Positions 21,069-34,090 of a stretch of 64,000 nt of DNA are shown piece after piece. Position 1 is the first letter of the stretch; every line of letters begins with the position of its first letter. The DNA lies in assembly GCA_027924645.1 (NCBI GenBank), contig BSBN01000297.1, forward strand, positions 9,734,001 through 9,798,000, in the 5' to 3' direction. Under the pieces are notes generated by a model, which worked only from the letters and a program-made list of their open reading frames with translations, was not told the origin of the DNA and did not search any database. Origin of the DNA: Cunninghamia lanceolata (Eukaryota; Streptophyta; Pinopsida; Cupressales; Cupressaceae). The position numbers and the translations under genes are program-made.

Positions 21069-24000
21069 ATGGGGAACAAAAGGAATAGGTCAAGAATTTT
21101 TTATCGAAGAAGATTTGACGAAGATAAAAATATAAGAAGAAGAATTGAGAGAAATTCAACCTTAGAAGGATTGGTTGAACATAGTCAAGAAGCACAAGAT
21201 CAAATTTTTAATGAACAAGAGGAAGAACATCTTGGGTTTGATCAAATCAAAGAAGAAATTGAACAAGGTGTAAAAAACATTGTGACTAAGGAGGAAATTG
21301 AGAATAGAACATATTTTAAGGATATGGAAAATCTAGTAGATTTAGATGAAGATGTGCTTTTTAGTAAGATTGCACCGTAGGAAATGTTACTTGATAGTAC
21401 AATAAAACATCATTCCAAAAGAATTTAGGATGAATTTTTTGAAGACAAATCTCTAATTGGAAGAGCACAATTATGTGCTATGTTATTTAGGTGAAAAGAA
21501 ATGATCCCTTGTTTGGAGTTACTAAGGGTTGATAATAGGGAGAAAAAAACAAATCTAGCAAAAAACATAATAGTTGAAAACTTGCAGGAAGCTTAGAACT
21601 CTATTCAAAGTACAAGTAGAACAAGTGATTTAAGTGCAACACACAGGGCATTTATGACCGTGATTTCAAGCAAAAACTATCACTAATGTGACATGTAAAA
21701 GCAATTGGAAAGTTACTGCATGTATCTAGGAAAATTGTTCAAAGATATATTTCAAAGAGAACTAAGCTTGATGAAAACATAGAAAAAAGTTTGGTAAATA
21801 TTGTCAAGGTTCCCAAAAAAGATAGAATCCCAGAAGATGTGAAGAAGCAAGTCATTGAATATTGGATCAACCACTCTCGTGTTTCCTCTAATAGAAGGGA
21901 TACTATACAAGTAACAGGTGAAGATTGCAAAATATATCCTCATCAAGAACATTTTATAGTTACAACATAGAGTGAATGTTTTCAAGCATTCAAACAAGAA
22001 TCTCCACAGGTAAAGATATCTCAAAGGGTGTTTGAAAAGTTGTGTCCCTATTTTATAGGCATAAATAAAGTGTGTGAAACTTGTTGTTGTCAAAATCATG
22101 TGGAATTTCATCTACATCTTCAATCATATAAAAAAATGATGGCAATGACTCATTCATATGTTATAATCCATGCAAATACAATGCAATTTATGAAGTCCCT
22201 CTTATGCGAAAAACTAGAAGGTTCCAATGAATTCAGTGTGAAATGTATCAAAAATAGTTGTGAAAATTGTGGATATTTGAAAAAGCTTCCTCTAATAAAA
22301 AATATTGATCAATCAATGGAAATTATATAGAAGAGAATTGAATATGAGAAATACACAACCAGGTCAGGAGTGAAATCGAAAAAAAATTCTATGAAAGAAA
22401 GTAAATTTCCCTACAATGAGCTTTTGAATAAATTTCATAGTCTCATGTATCCACACATCCAACATTATCATGGTGCAAGATGGCATGCAAATCAATTTCA
22501 TGAGTCAAAGAATTGTTTTCCACAAGGTTGTATTCTTTTAGTTGTGGGTTTGATGAGAACTATACATTTAGTCCTCAAACAGAGATTTAGAGTTAGTACT
22601 ATCATTTAGAGCAGGTTGCAATCTTCATACATGTTTGTTATAGACATGTTGAGTTGCAACTAGATGGTGTACAAAGTAGCCCACATGAACAAAATATTAT
22701 CAAAGAGGTTCATTTTTATATCAGTGATGATACTGGTCATGACAAATGCTATGTAGCCCATTTTTTTGGAATGTTTTTTGATGATCTAAGACAATGTAGC
22801 ATACATGCTTCAAGTCACTGGATTTGGTCAGATGGATGTGCTGGTAAGTGTTGAATTTATTAAATATTTCAAAAATTTTAAAATTATTCCCAACTTTTAA
22901 ACAACTTTTAATTTTAATTTGTTTACTAAATAGGACATTTCAAATCATCTAAATCATTTAATTGGTTGAGTGAACAACATCCAAGATGTTCCATAAAATT
23001 TGTGTGGAATTTTTTTGAAAGTGGACATGGAAAAGGTGAGCATAAGGTGAGCATGATCGAGCTGGTGCATGTGTGAAGCATTCACTTTGCCAACATGAGC
23101 TTGCTGGTAACACCATTCATAGTGCAAAAGAAATTGTTGAATGGTGTAAGACTCATTTTGGGGCTCGTGAAGGAAAATGTGGCTCAATAAGTACCAAACA
23201 CTATTTTTGGGAAGTCAAAGGTATTTATTATAATTCTTGCAGATCTACATTTATTTATGTTTAGTACATGTACATTTTTTGTTCATACAAGTTTAAATTT
23301 CCATGATTGTAGATATTGATCAATCAAATCTCTATAATTGTCAAAATATTGTTGGTATTAGAAGACTTCATCAAGGAATGATGACTGGATATAGTAAACC
23401 ACATGCAATCCAAATTAGAGAAAAATCATGTTTTTGTGTTGATTGCATTGAGAACAATGCAAATGTTCTACAATGTCAACATATTATTGATGGATATGTT
23501 TTAGAATGGGAGATGAAACAATTAGTTTCAATGTCTCCTTATGAAGATGATAATATAGATATCCATGATCCTTTATATTTAGTTGATTTTGAACATGTAT
23601 CTGATCTAGTTGTTGCAGGTAAATAAACTATTTACATGTATATTGTTATTCAAATAGTGAATTTACATGTATATTAATTATTTAAATAGTGAAATTTTGT
23701 CTAAATTGTCTAAGTAACTACTTGTATTTGAATTGAATTTTGAATCTATGTATTTGTTGTAGGAGATATCTTTGTTGTGATTGTAGATCCTGATAATACC
23801 AAAGGTGTAGATTACTATCTACTCAGATGCACACAACTAAAATGCAAGTTGACAAAATATGTGATTGATGGTGATGGACAAGAGTATACCATTGGATTTG
23901 TAGTGGTTGAAGGTACTTATTATCAACAAATGAAGATAGATAAAAGTGGTATTATATTTGTTGATTATTTGTCAGGACAAAAGGTTCTATATTATAGTCA

Positions 24001-24150
24001 CTTAGTTATAGAAACATAGTTAAATTTGGAAACTTTACAAAAAATAGGATGTAGCCAACAAAAATGGAAGTTGAGTATTGAAGACCATGAAAGAATTTTA
24101 GAGATAATAAATGATAGAGAGGATCCATATTTTATATACCAAGAACTAAG
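21069..24150 (+). pseudogene. DDE-like transposase-family gene, four exons, decayed
   Basis: Start ATG at 21069 after an AG acceptor-like TTTGTGCAG. Exon 1 (to 22843) has a basic N-terminus (NKRNRSRIFYRRR), then KISQRVFEKLCPYF, a Cys-rich block CETCCCQNHVEFH, and CIKNSCENCGYLKKLP. Next come FDENYTFSPQ (near 22550), FYISDDTGHDK and WIWSDGCAG. Exon 2 (22934-23220) has FNWLSEQHP, WNFFESGHGKGEH and then AKEIVEWCKTHFG. Exon 3 is 23313-23618 and exon 4 is 23763-24150. Introns of 90, 92 and 144 bp are all GT-AG and keep phase. The order D-F-x-E-N-Y, SDG, HGKG-x-D-G-x-G matches a family I recall from animal and plant genomes as uncharacterised, probably an RNase H-fold transposase. Stops (21378 and others), a one-base loss near 22545 and an 11 bp duplication at 23033 inactivate it. 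Confidence 0.7.
23033..23054 (+). repeat. 11 bp tandem duplication, frameshift
   Basis: AAGGTGAGCAT occurs twice in a row, at 23033-23043 and 23044-23054, inside the HGKGEH motif. Reading with a single unit joins HGKGEH to a D-x-A-G-A-C-V-K continuation, which is the expected family sequence. The duplication is therefore a clear disabling lesion. Confidence 0.9.
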
Positions 24151-26340
24151 GTAAATGCATTTAAATTACATATTGCACATGCATCAATTTGTACGAAATA
24201 TTTTCACAATAAAATCTTACAATTTCTAGAGGTTCCTACACGTGCACACATTCATTGAAGCTCTTTGATCATTGTATGTAATAGTTGTATTAATTAGTGC
24301 ATGTAATTGAATTTTAACCATGTACTTTGAGGGACTATGCTATACAATTTGGTTTCATTATTTACTATATTGGTTGCAGTAATTTAGAAGTTATGTCAAT
24401 ATGGGTTTGAAGAATATATTTTAAAACCTATCAACAAATTAACATGTTTGGAAGTGTCACTCATTTTGAGTCTAAATCTCTTCTACTTGGTTGTAGTATC
24501 ACACATATGATTGAACATTCTTGGTCATCATAATATTGTTTATGTTTAATGTTTATGTAACTTATTTATATGTTTAATGTTGAATATACAAAAATAATTT
24601 CCTTTTAATTTCTATTTATTTTAAAAATAGTTTTTAATTTTATGATTTTAAATATTAACCTCATAACCAAATTTGAATATAATATTTTAATCAAGAGTGC
24701 CTAGTTACAACATAAATATGTGACATCCCCTTCAAACCATACTATATTTTTTAAAGTGTTTTTAACTTAATAGTTTTAATGTTTATTATTATATAAAAAA
24801 CTTAGATTGTGACTACTAAATGAGTTTGATTCCAACTTCTAGCTTGCTTAGTAAGAGACTTTTCACATGATGAATCCTAACATGATTGCAAAATTGAATA
24901 GACAAGTGGAAGAGCTAATAGAGAGAGGTCTAATTCAGCCTATAAAGGATTACAATTTTGACCATTATATCAAGATTTGAGTCTAATGAAACTCTAAATG
25001 ACTTTTTAAATTCAATATTGAATGCATTGATTTTATTTTTATTTGTTATAACTTAATAAATAAAAAATTAAAAATATTAAAATTTGTATTTTATTCAATA
25101 AATTGGATTGACATATATATCATATTGTTGACAAATTAAAATGAGGAATGAAGTATCAGGGACATTGAACAAACTAACTAATTGTACATAGTTTTTAATT
25201 GATTAGCATTTATAGTTGATGGAGTCATGGATTTGGCTTCCTAATACTATTATGTAGAGATGATCTTATCCTAGAATAAAGACTATGTTTGGACTGATCT
25301 TAAAGAAAAATTAAATCTTTAAATTATTTAGAAACTATAAATAGTTTAGAGTTATATATGTTTGGTGCCACATTAGAGTATTTAACTTTATTCACCACCA
25401 TTTAATTTCAATTACACACTTTCAATATTACACTGTACCTATGATAGTCATTTGAAACTATGAATTCTACTTTAATCCAATATAGTTCAACTCAAATCCT
25501 TCTATTGTCCTCTAGATGGGTATTTATACATGTTATATAGATTGGAACAATCTTGTCAATGATATTAGAAGTCATTATAAACAAAAAATAATAATTCAAT
25601 GTTTTCTTAAGTTTTATTAGCCATATAAAAACATGTGACAAAACTATCAAATTTAATGTAGTGGACACATCCAATGACAGACTAATTTGAAATACTAATA
25701 TTTTATAAAAACTATATTTTAATTCACAAGATTTAGTAGATATAAATTAAATTAAATTATTCATCATTTTTAAAAGTTAGTACACAACATAATATCTAAT
25801 TTTCTATACATTTCTAAATAAGTATAGGAATACATTTAGAATAACTCTCATCCTTTAAATTAAAGTGATGGTCCTTGATTAGAAGCTATAAGTATGAATG
25901 ATTTGAATATAAGGTAGCTTTAATATATTATCATGAATTTAAAACTTTCAAACCAAATCATAGCACTGACAAATAATGGGATTGATCTAAGGATTTTTAA
26001 GCAAATGTTTTGTTGTATATTCCTATCAATGCCTAGGGTATATTAGACCTAAATTTATTGGAAATTTAACGTTAATAATCCTACATTCACTTTAAAAAGA
26101 AAAAATAAGAAACATTTCAAAAATACATTGATATTTTTCCACAGGTATAAGTATATTTATATGCATCTACAAGTAAACATATATACACATTTAAACTATA
26201 AGTTAACTAAAACTTGATTTTATCCAAATTAAGACTTGTATATAAAGGAAAACATCCATACATCTATAACTAAACATCTAAATGTGCATATACATATCAT
26301 ATATATAAAGAAATAACTAAACATGTAAATATATAAACTT
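24151..26340. other. AT-rich spacer
   Basis: No gene is seen apart from a short RT-like fragment at 24870-24953. The sequence is AT-rich without obvious LTRs. A GTAAAT right after 24150 could be a further splice donor, but I find no convincing downstream exon. Confidence 0.45.
24870..24953 (+). pseudogene. Gypsy RT N-terminal fragment
   Basis: MIAKLNRQVEELIERGLIQP resembles the start of the gypsy reverse transcriptase domain (x-x-QVEELLEKGxIxPS). It is preceded by Met-Asn-Pro, as in many chromoviruses. Only about 28 residues are present and no other part of an element is near. It could be chance, but the pattern is good. Confidence 0.4.
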
Positions 26341-26524
26341 AAGAACATTAAGTCTAACTACAGCATGTAAATTCAACATGTACAAAATCAAGAACATCAA
26401 GTCTAACTACAATAAGTAAACTCAACAACATGTAAGTTTTCAATAATATCAAGTCTAACTGTAACATCATGAGAGTTCAGGCAAACATAACGAAGAACAT
26501 TAATGTCTAACTGCAACATCATGA
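26341..26524. repeat. Tandem repeat, about 51 bp unit
   Basis: Units starting AAGAACATTAAGTCTAACTA at 26341, 26390, 26442 and 26493 (periods 49, 52, 51) share AAGAACATCAAGTCTAACT. No coding is seen. Confidence 0.75.
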
Positions 26525-26775
26525 CTCATGCCTCCTACATGGGCAGAATGGAACTCACTCAACCTAGGACTAGAATGATGAGCTAAGACCTATCCTAAGC
26601 CCTATGCTAATCCCTACCCTGAACCTTGTGTATCTAATCTCATCTATCTATGAATATCTGAGTCATGTGTAGATACCTGAACATAAAAATTATCTATATT
26701 CAATTAAATTTATATATTAAAAAATATGGAATCTCAAGTACGTGTGTTCAAATTTTATACAATTAAATACTTTAC

Positions 26776-28240
26776 CTCGCATCCAACCTCAACCACATCT
26801 AGTTTCTAATGCATAGTGTCTTGTCCTAGCACCACTCTAGTTGGTCCCTGATGTAAGATTGCTTAAATAAGAGTCAACACACATGATGTACACTTGACTA
26901 AATTTTATAATTTAAATATATTATTTATTTAACAAATAAATTACACTAGATTAAACACAAAATTTAATGTATACCTCGTCATCAACAACCTATGTACCTC
27001 CATGGATGACCCTCCCAATCCCACTAATGTGAGATGAATTGAGGTTCATCACAATGTTTTCCTTAAACAAAAGTACATGGAATGATCCTGCTAGGTAAGG
27101 TGGCACAATACCACTATCAGGCTATGATGGAATTTTCTATGAAGGCATTGTGTGAATCATATGTGTAGCTCGACAATCACTGCACTGACTGACAAATGTG
27201 GCCACAGACTCGAGAGGGATCTCATATTTTTAACTGATATACTAATAATAGATCATGTCCCAGACATGTACTCAATCTACGTAGTGCACTCTTTCTAGAT
27301 GTATGCACCATATCCCCTGGTGAAACTATGTCACCATGTATGTAAGGATCATAACTGGTGGAAGTTAAATCAATTGATCCTATGTTGGTGCATGGACGTA
27401 ACATATATCTACCAACACGATCTAATGCCAAGTGGTCAACGTCATTGGCAATAGAACTTAAACTCTCAAAAATGTGTTGTCTCAATGATGCAACTGCCAA
27501 CTCAGCTGATTGTCCTAGATTCAACCTTTTGGGAAGTACCAAAAGGTTGGGACCTACTAATGCCCTCTTATTAATGGGTAGATCCTGATCAGGATGTCGG
27601 TATTGAGGTTTATTTGAAAACCTCCCAAGACCCTATCCTGCATGAGGAGGGATAGATGTGAAATCAACATCAAGTTGTAAATGAATTGTAAAATATAATT
27701 TTTTGCAAAAATGTAAGGGTAACTCATCATTGTGTGGCCATCTATGATGTTTTTCTAACCACTTAGGATATATAAGTGGTGCAACAACAACATTTGTACA
27801 CCTGGTAATGGGATAGCCTTGAACTCTATCCTATCCCTAATAATGTGGAAACATAGAATGCACCATATCAAATGAAATGACCCTATTAACCACTTACCAT
27901 TTCACTATCCTAGTAACAGTAGTAGCAAGTGACAGATAGAAATCCTCAATATTCAAATGATCATATGGATTATAGGATTTGACAATGTCAATCATCTTGG
28001 CAAACTGTGCTCTAATTCTCACCAACTTGTCTCTATTAGATAGGTTCAATGTACTATGGACATCTGATCTAAATGTGTCAAAGCATTATTCAATCTATCA
28101 AGAGTGCTAGCATATAATTCACTCCTAGCACTATGTGCATCAGCATTATTACACTCACTATCATGTGTATGAGTCTCATCACTATGATAAGATGCCACAT
28201 CATCCATGTGATCTATATGAAAAAATATGTACATGTGTGT
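26776..28240 (-). pseudogene. Unknown multi-exon gene
   Basis: On the minus strand, coding begins near 28240 with HMDDVASYHSDETHTHDSEC. It continues in a shifted frame as KMIDIVKSYNPYDHLNIEDF, then WLEKHHRWPHNDELPLHFC, and a 106-codon open piece (27542-27222) with DHLALDRVGRYMLRPC and GDIVSPGDMVHTSRKS. A later stretch GIVPPYLAGSFHVLLFKENI runs into VIHGGT and a GT donor (exon end 26975). After a 127 bp intron, exon 26847-26776 reads GPTRVVLGQDTMH and LDVVEVGCE and ends at another GT donor. The phase is kept across the intron. I recognise no domain. Several stops and shifts point to decay. It converges on the transposase-like gene and may be its partner ORF. Confidence 0.55.
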
Positions 28241-29970
28241 GTATGCAAATCTGCATTTAAAAAAAATTGAACATACATTTAATTTATAACATGAAAATAC
28301 ATTCAATTTTTACATTTAAATTAACAAAACTAAAAACATTTAAAATCTAATCTAATTAAATACACATGAACAATCTACACATTAAATTAGTTACAAAACT
28401 ATAAACATTTAAAATTAAAAAATTAAATACATTGAATCTAAACATTTATATTAACAAAACTAAAAAAATATAATTGATGTATGTCTCGTAAGGATAAAGA
28501 AATATAATTATACTTTTTTATTAAATATATTAAATTATTCAAGCTAATAATTCTTAGCATATGATTAAAAAATATGACATCTTTTAAGTCTTGAATGTAT
28601 AATATTTAGGATTGAACTTATATACATGGAACAAGTAACACATATTGAAGATTGGTAAATTGGAAAATCTAAGTGTATTTAAAGATCTATTTTGTAGATC
28701 ATATTTTAATCTTGGGAAATGTATGACCAATGTACATACAATGATTTAAATTATGAGGATGTAAACAACTTATTCAACAATTAATAAGATAAATTATACA
28801 TAAGGGTGGTCCCTATAAATTATTATCTAAAGGCCATTCAAGACTATTGGACATTATCTAGGGCTTCTCTAAAATATGCTAAAATAAGATGTGAATCATC
28901 GAATGACACAATTTAATGTTAGTGAAGAAAAAATTACATGATCACAAGTATGACTAACTTGAAGCATAAGAACAAAATCAAGAATGATTGTTAGACATGT
29001 ATAAGGTATTGACATAGGATCAAGTCCATATATTAATAGGATTAACAATCTAGATATACATTTAAATCTATACATTTGATTGACAATAAATTAATGAAAG
29101 GTCATAGTCTTTAGTTATTTATAATTTCCTACACATAGTTAAGTCTATGAAAGAATCATGCTTCTAAAACATGATCTCTAAGATAGAAGGATTGATGTTA
29201 CATCCATAAATATCTTCATAATTTCTATATCTAGGAGGTGATAATGTATTTTTCTTAATATAATTTCATCTAGCATAAGATAAAGTCACTAACCTTTTTT
29301 TAGGGACTTTGCTTGAAATGTATGAGGTGAATGAAGCTTACTTTGAGTGAAATCTATATTTTGAAATGGATGATAGGCTTTTGTAATCATGTCAAATGTG
29401 TCTAGATGTACCAACAAGGAGTTGAATAAAACCACTCAATTGCATGTTATTTGAATGAAGATATTCAAACAATTCACATATGTAGGATGTGATTGTCATA
29501 TAAATACTCTAGGTATAAGAAATAGAATGTTCCTACAAGATAAAATTCTAGAACTATGTCTTCAATAGTTCTCCTTGAGGAGTACTAGCTCTAAATCCCA
29601 TTGTATTTAATTCTCTTCTTGGATAATATTTTAAAGTTTTTAGACTTGTTCAAGTTGTTAATGAGTTTAAAAATTGATTGCTATACCCTTAGCTCACTCA
29701 AGATTGATTCTAACCCAATCCTTTCTAATTTCCATATATGCATTCAAGCTTGATATGCCAAGTGTGAGTGAGAGGATCTATGCAAGTGAACACTCCCTTA
29801 GAGTAAATTTATTTATATATCTCTTGTGTCAACTCATTTGTGGTTGGTAGTTTGATCTAGTTAAATATTACTAGGTTTGGAGATCGTACCTAAATAATGC
29901 AAGGGCCTAGGAATTGTGTTTTGTTTTGTTTTTATATTTTGAGCTATTTTAAAGCTAATAAAGTATGTAT
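28241..29970. other. AT-rich region without genes
   Basis: No coding, RNA gene or element boundary that I can support. Short ORFs look like chance. Confidence 0.5.
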
Positions 29971-30290
29971 GTTTACAATTTATACTAAATGCTAAAGTGA
30001 GAGTTATTAAATGCAATAAACTAAATCTTATCCTATTTTTTGTGTTTTTCACAATGAATAAATGAATTTAATTAGTGATCAACAAATGATTAAAACTAAT
30101 TTACAAACACAAATATTATTTTTGTTTCTTTTCAAAATGACTAATTATTAATTGATAATCAATTAATATGAATGCAAAAAATATTTAAAGATATCAGTTT
30201 CTAATTTCAAATTATTATAATGCTACTTGTATTCAACTTAAATGCAAGAGTATATGGGATAGGACACATCTTGATATCATCTTGTTCAAT
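29971..30290. repeat. Direct repeat, left copy
   Basis: Matches 30998-31410 over most of its length, beginning GTTTACAATTTATACTAAAT and including a TTATCCTATTTTTTGTGTTTTTC stretch and ACTAATTATTAATTGATAAT-like sequence. The two copies are about 1.03 kb apart with no coding between them. Confidence 0.7.
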
Positions 30291-30997
30291 GTAGACATAT
30301 AACTTTCAAAATCATACGAATGCCAAGGGAGCACACTTATGGACCAATTTAGATTTTATTTTTATAGGAAAAAACTACCATGGTTGTGCTAGTGTACTAG
30401 GTCACTAACATGCCCACTTTAGTGTCTATGTGGACACAAGTTTCAAGAATGTGAGAATAAATGATTTTAGTTTAGTTTGAATAGTACTTTGTGGAAGGGT
30501 CACTTTAGGCTTAGAAATGAGCTAAATGGACCCTAAAACATGTCTCATGGAACATGGATACTAAAATGAGTGTACCACATAAAGTGAAAACTATGAAGTA
30601 TACATAATTTTTGACTCTACAATTAGACCCCATGTTTAGGTCTTCAATTTATCTTCCTTGTAATTTTATATTTCTTATAAAGGAAAAATGCTAACACAAG
30701 GTAGAAAAGAGCTATAGAAAGAAGGAAATATCTAAAACCTAAAAACATAATTGTGATAATTATTGTTCAAAATCGATCAATTATAAATATATTATGACAT
30801 CATCTTGTTCAATGCAGATACAATAAATTAGACATGAGAAATATGTTGTGTCCTTTAAAGAAAATCATTAAGAGACATAGGTTACTAGGTATCATGTTAT
30901 GGATTTAAAGAGAGAAAAAAATGTAGAACATTCATTCTAGTTGATACATATCATGTTATAGAGTTTTAAAAAGAAAATTCATCTGGTGTTTCTATCA

Positions 30998-31410
30998 GTT
31001 TCAATTTAAATGCTAAAGTGAAAGTTACTAAATGCAATAAACTAAATCTTATCCTATTTTTTGTGTTTTTCCTAATGAATAAATGAATAATTAAAGATCA
31101 ATAAATAATTAACTAATGAAAACACAACTATTGTTTTTGTTTCTTTTCAAAATGACTAATAGTCAATTCGTAATCAATTAATATGAATGCAAACAATATT
31201 TCTATCATCTTTCAAATTTCAAATGATTAAAATGCTACTCAAGTACTTGAATTAAATTAAATGCAAGACTATATGAATGGTTCTTTCATGGGATGTGGAT
31301 AAGATGATATGTAGGTGGAGGAGTTGGCATAGAGAGATGGTATATCAAGCAAGAGGAGAGCTTGTATGATGGTGGGAAGCACACTATATGGGATAGGACT
31401 CATAGATGTT
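30998..31410. repeat. Direct repeat, right copy
   Basis: Second copy of the block at 29971, with about 110 extra bases near 31273-31383 before the shared ATATGGGATAGGA. Neither copy has clear TG/CA ends, so segmental duplication is as likely as a pair of LTRs. Confidence 0.65.
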
Positions 31411-31411
31411 G

Positions 31412-33060
31412 TGATTCCAACATGTATAGTATTAGGTGTCCTAGTTTCAAGTGGTTTAAAAGTTGATGATTGACATTTGTTAATTGATAGGGTGAAGAAA
31501 AGTGTTTGATGTTTCTCATTCTCTAAGTGGTACTAGAATTTTGTCTTTGGTTGTTTCAAGTTCATGGGCAATATTTAACTTGTGATAATTGACCTTGCCT
31601 GTCAAGCAATTTTTTTATGATAGTTATCTATTCAATGGTGCCTTTCAAATACTATGACATGCCTTAGTATAAGTAAATCATATAAAAATTATATATATAT
31701 ATATATATATAATAATCCTATATAAATTTTGACAGTTTGTCCAAAATCTCTCCTTTCATATGATACAGTCTTTCTAAAATTTTGAATATATTTTACAGCT
31801 AAAATACCTAAATATAGCTATACAAACTGTCAAATTTAAGCCCTGAATACCACATATCTTTCATTCATTTATCAATAGATTAATATAATCAATAAATAAA
31901 AGAAAAAAATCATAAGATCACTAGCTCCTCAAAAAAATCCTAAAACATTTGAGTAGTGATTGTTTAAACAAAATAAACTAAGCAGCCACATAAGACCTTC
32001 CTCTTACAGTAGTATTTGTATAGATTATTATGGAATTAGTGTTTGTGTGGTGGTAAAAATTGGGGCAAATTATCTTTCCTAATAATAGCAATTGTTTCTA
32101 TATGCTCTATTTAGAAAAAAGTTTCTTTACACATGCATATTATTGCATTTCTATAGCCCTTTTGGTTATAACCTAATGTCTAGTAGCAATCAACTATAAT
32201 TGAGAATCTTAAACTAGGGATTATTCACCACTGACAACTCAGATGACCAAAAAATGCACTCTAAGGAAGTAAAGAGACATTATGTCATGTATAATTCAAC
32301 ATAGAGATGGCATGAGAAATGTATAATGTACCTGGAGGTGGTGGCAACATGCTTAGGATGTTGATACAATGCTAATGTTGCACGATAATGTTTTGATGTT
32401 CCTTGATGTGTGGAAGAGTTATTCTCAATTCTCAATCCTAAATCCCTAGATGACATTAATGAATTAGGGAGTCTTTTGATATATTCTCTTAATATACAAT
32501 TCAAATGTTTTTGTACTTTTATCATCTTAGAGAGAGGATCATCCAAATTTTGAAATAGTTAAGATCATTTTTGTGACTACAGATTTAAAACAAGGTGATG
32601 AATAGAAAAATTGGGAGTCAAAATTAACTCAAGAGATGAATACAAATGTTAGAATTGGATTATTTTGAAAGACTAATGAGTCCAAAATGAAAAGAAAGAG
32701 TATAGGGGTTGCAAATTTCACCATTACAGAGATTACATTACAGTTTACATGTGTTTAACTCTCCTTGTACCTTGTATTATTTTCGTTCTTAGGTTTAGGA
32801 AGTACAACCATTTTTAACAATGACACAAACAATAACACTTTTCTCCCTCAATAGGTAGTAAAAACTTAAAACCCAATTTCCACAAAAATGACGATATCTA
32901 CATTGTCCTACACCATTTTTAATAGTCACTTACCAGCACTACAAAACATCAAATATTTTTACCATTCACAAAATCATAATCGATCATGTTTTTATAGGTT
33001 AAAGTAGCGCCAGGTTGGTGGAAAATAAAATGTAGGGTTTATGCATGTAAGGAAAGGAGG
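31412..33060. other. AT-rich region without genes
   Basis: Apart from the microsatellite, I see no supported gene or element end. The 88-codon minus ORF at 32280-32546 has no motif I recognise. Confidence 0.5.
31690..31711. repeat. AT microsatellite
   Basis: About eleven AT dinucleotides in a row. Confidence 0.95.
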
Positions 33061-34090
33061 TTGAATGATTTTAGAAGAACTCTTGTGTGCTCTAGATACA
33101 ATCAAGCAACTCAGGGAAGAGAATATGAAATTAAAAGACCAACTTTAACAAGAAAAAGATTTCAAGGATAAGGTATGTTCAGATTTTGCAAAAAAACTTT
33201 AGAACTTGAAGAGCTAGATAAGCTAATTATCAACCTAAATATAGAAATAGAATAAACAAAAAGGATATTTGATTTTACAAAATCTAATCTTGAAGTCAAA
33301 ACTAATGAATGCCTAAGATTAGAGCTAGACACAGTTTCTTTGAGAAAGGAATTGGAAGAAGTATCTTCTAAGTTGGACAAGAATCTATAGTTTGAAAAGA
33401 GTATTGAATGCTTAAATGACTTGTTGAGGAAGAAAAAGCATTATAAGGACACTACTAAGCTCTAGGTTATGAAGAAGGCCAATGATCAAAAGTCAGGGAT
33501 ACTCCAAGGAAGAAGATAGATTTGGATCATCATGTTTCTTCTCTTGAAGAGAAAACAAAAAATAAAGTTATTGATGTTGGAAGAAGAAGAACAAATAGGC
33601 CCTTAAGACTTCCACCAGTCAGACAATACCACTCAATAAGGTACAACTACTCTCAATTTCATGGTTATTGCTATTCTTGTCATGTTTATGGTCATAGAGA
33701 TAGACATTGTAGAACTGATTCAAGAAATTGTCTTGGATGGAATAAGGATAAGAGTTCTTATAGTTTGACAAATTAGGACTATAACAATGTTTGTTATAAC
33801 TGTAATAAAGCTAGTCACATAGAAAGGGATTGTTAGATGCATGCAAGGAAAATGGGATATAATGAGAACTCCTTTGAATAGTTAAATAGAAGAAACAAAA
33901 TCATATGCTACAGATGTCATAGGTTTGGACATATTGCTAGGTTTTGTAAGAATGATCCAATGAAATCAATCAATCACCACAAGATGATAGGTGTTAAGAT
34001 GGTTTGGAGAAGGAAACAAGGTCAACTAGAAGAAAACTCTAATAATGTGCATGCTACACAAGAGACATCACAAAGTGCCTAAAAGGTAGC
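33061..34090 (+). pseudogene. Copia gag remnant with three zinc knuckles
   Basis: Starts with a Lys/Glu-rich, coiled-coil-like region (IKQLREENMKLKDQL, in broken frames). An 84-codon open piece (33522-33776) ends with the first of three CX2CX4HX4C knuckles: CYSCHVYGHRDRHC, then CYNCNKASHIERDC, then CYRCHRFGHIARFC (about 33905). Between the knuckles are stops. Three knuckles and the YGH/FGH spacing resemble Sirevirus-like gag proteins. No protease or pol follows, because the sequence passes into the leader of the Tat-like element. Confidence 0.7.

Noticed and set aside
26341..26524. Regular repeats as a possible CRISPR array
   Set aside because: Units are imperfect throughout with no constant-repeat and variable-spacer pattern, and the DNA is plant.
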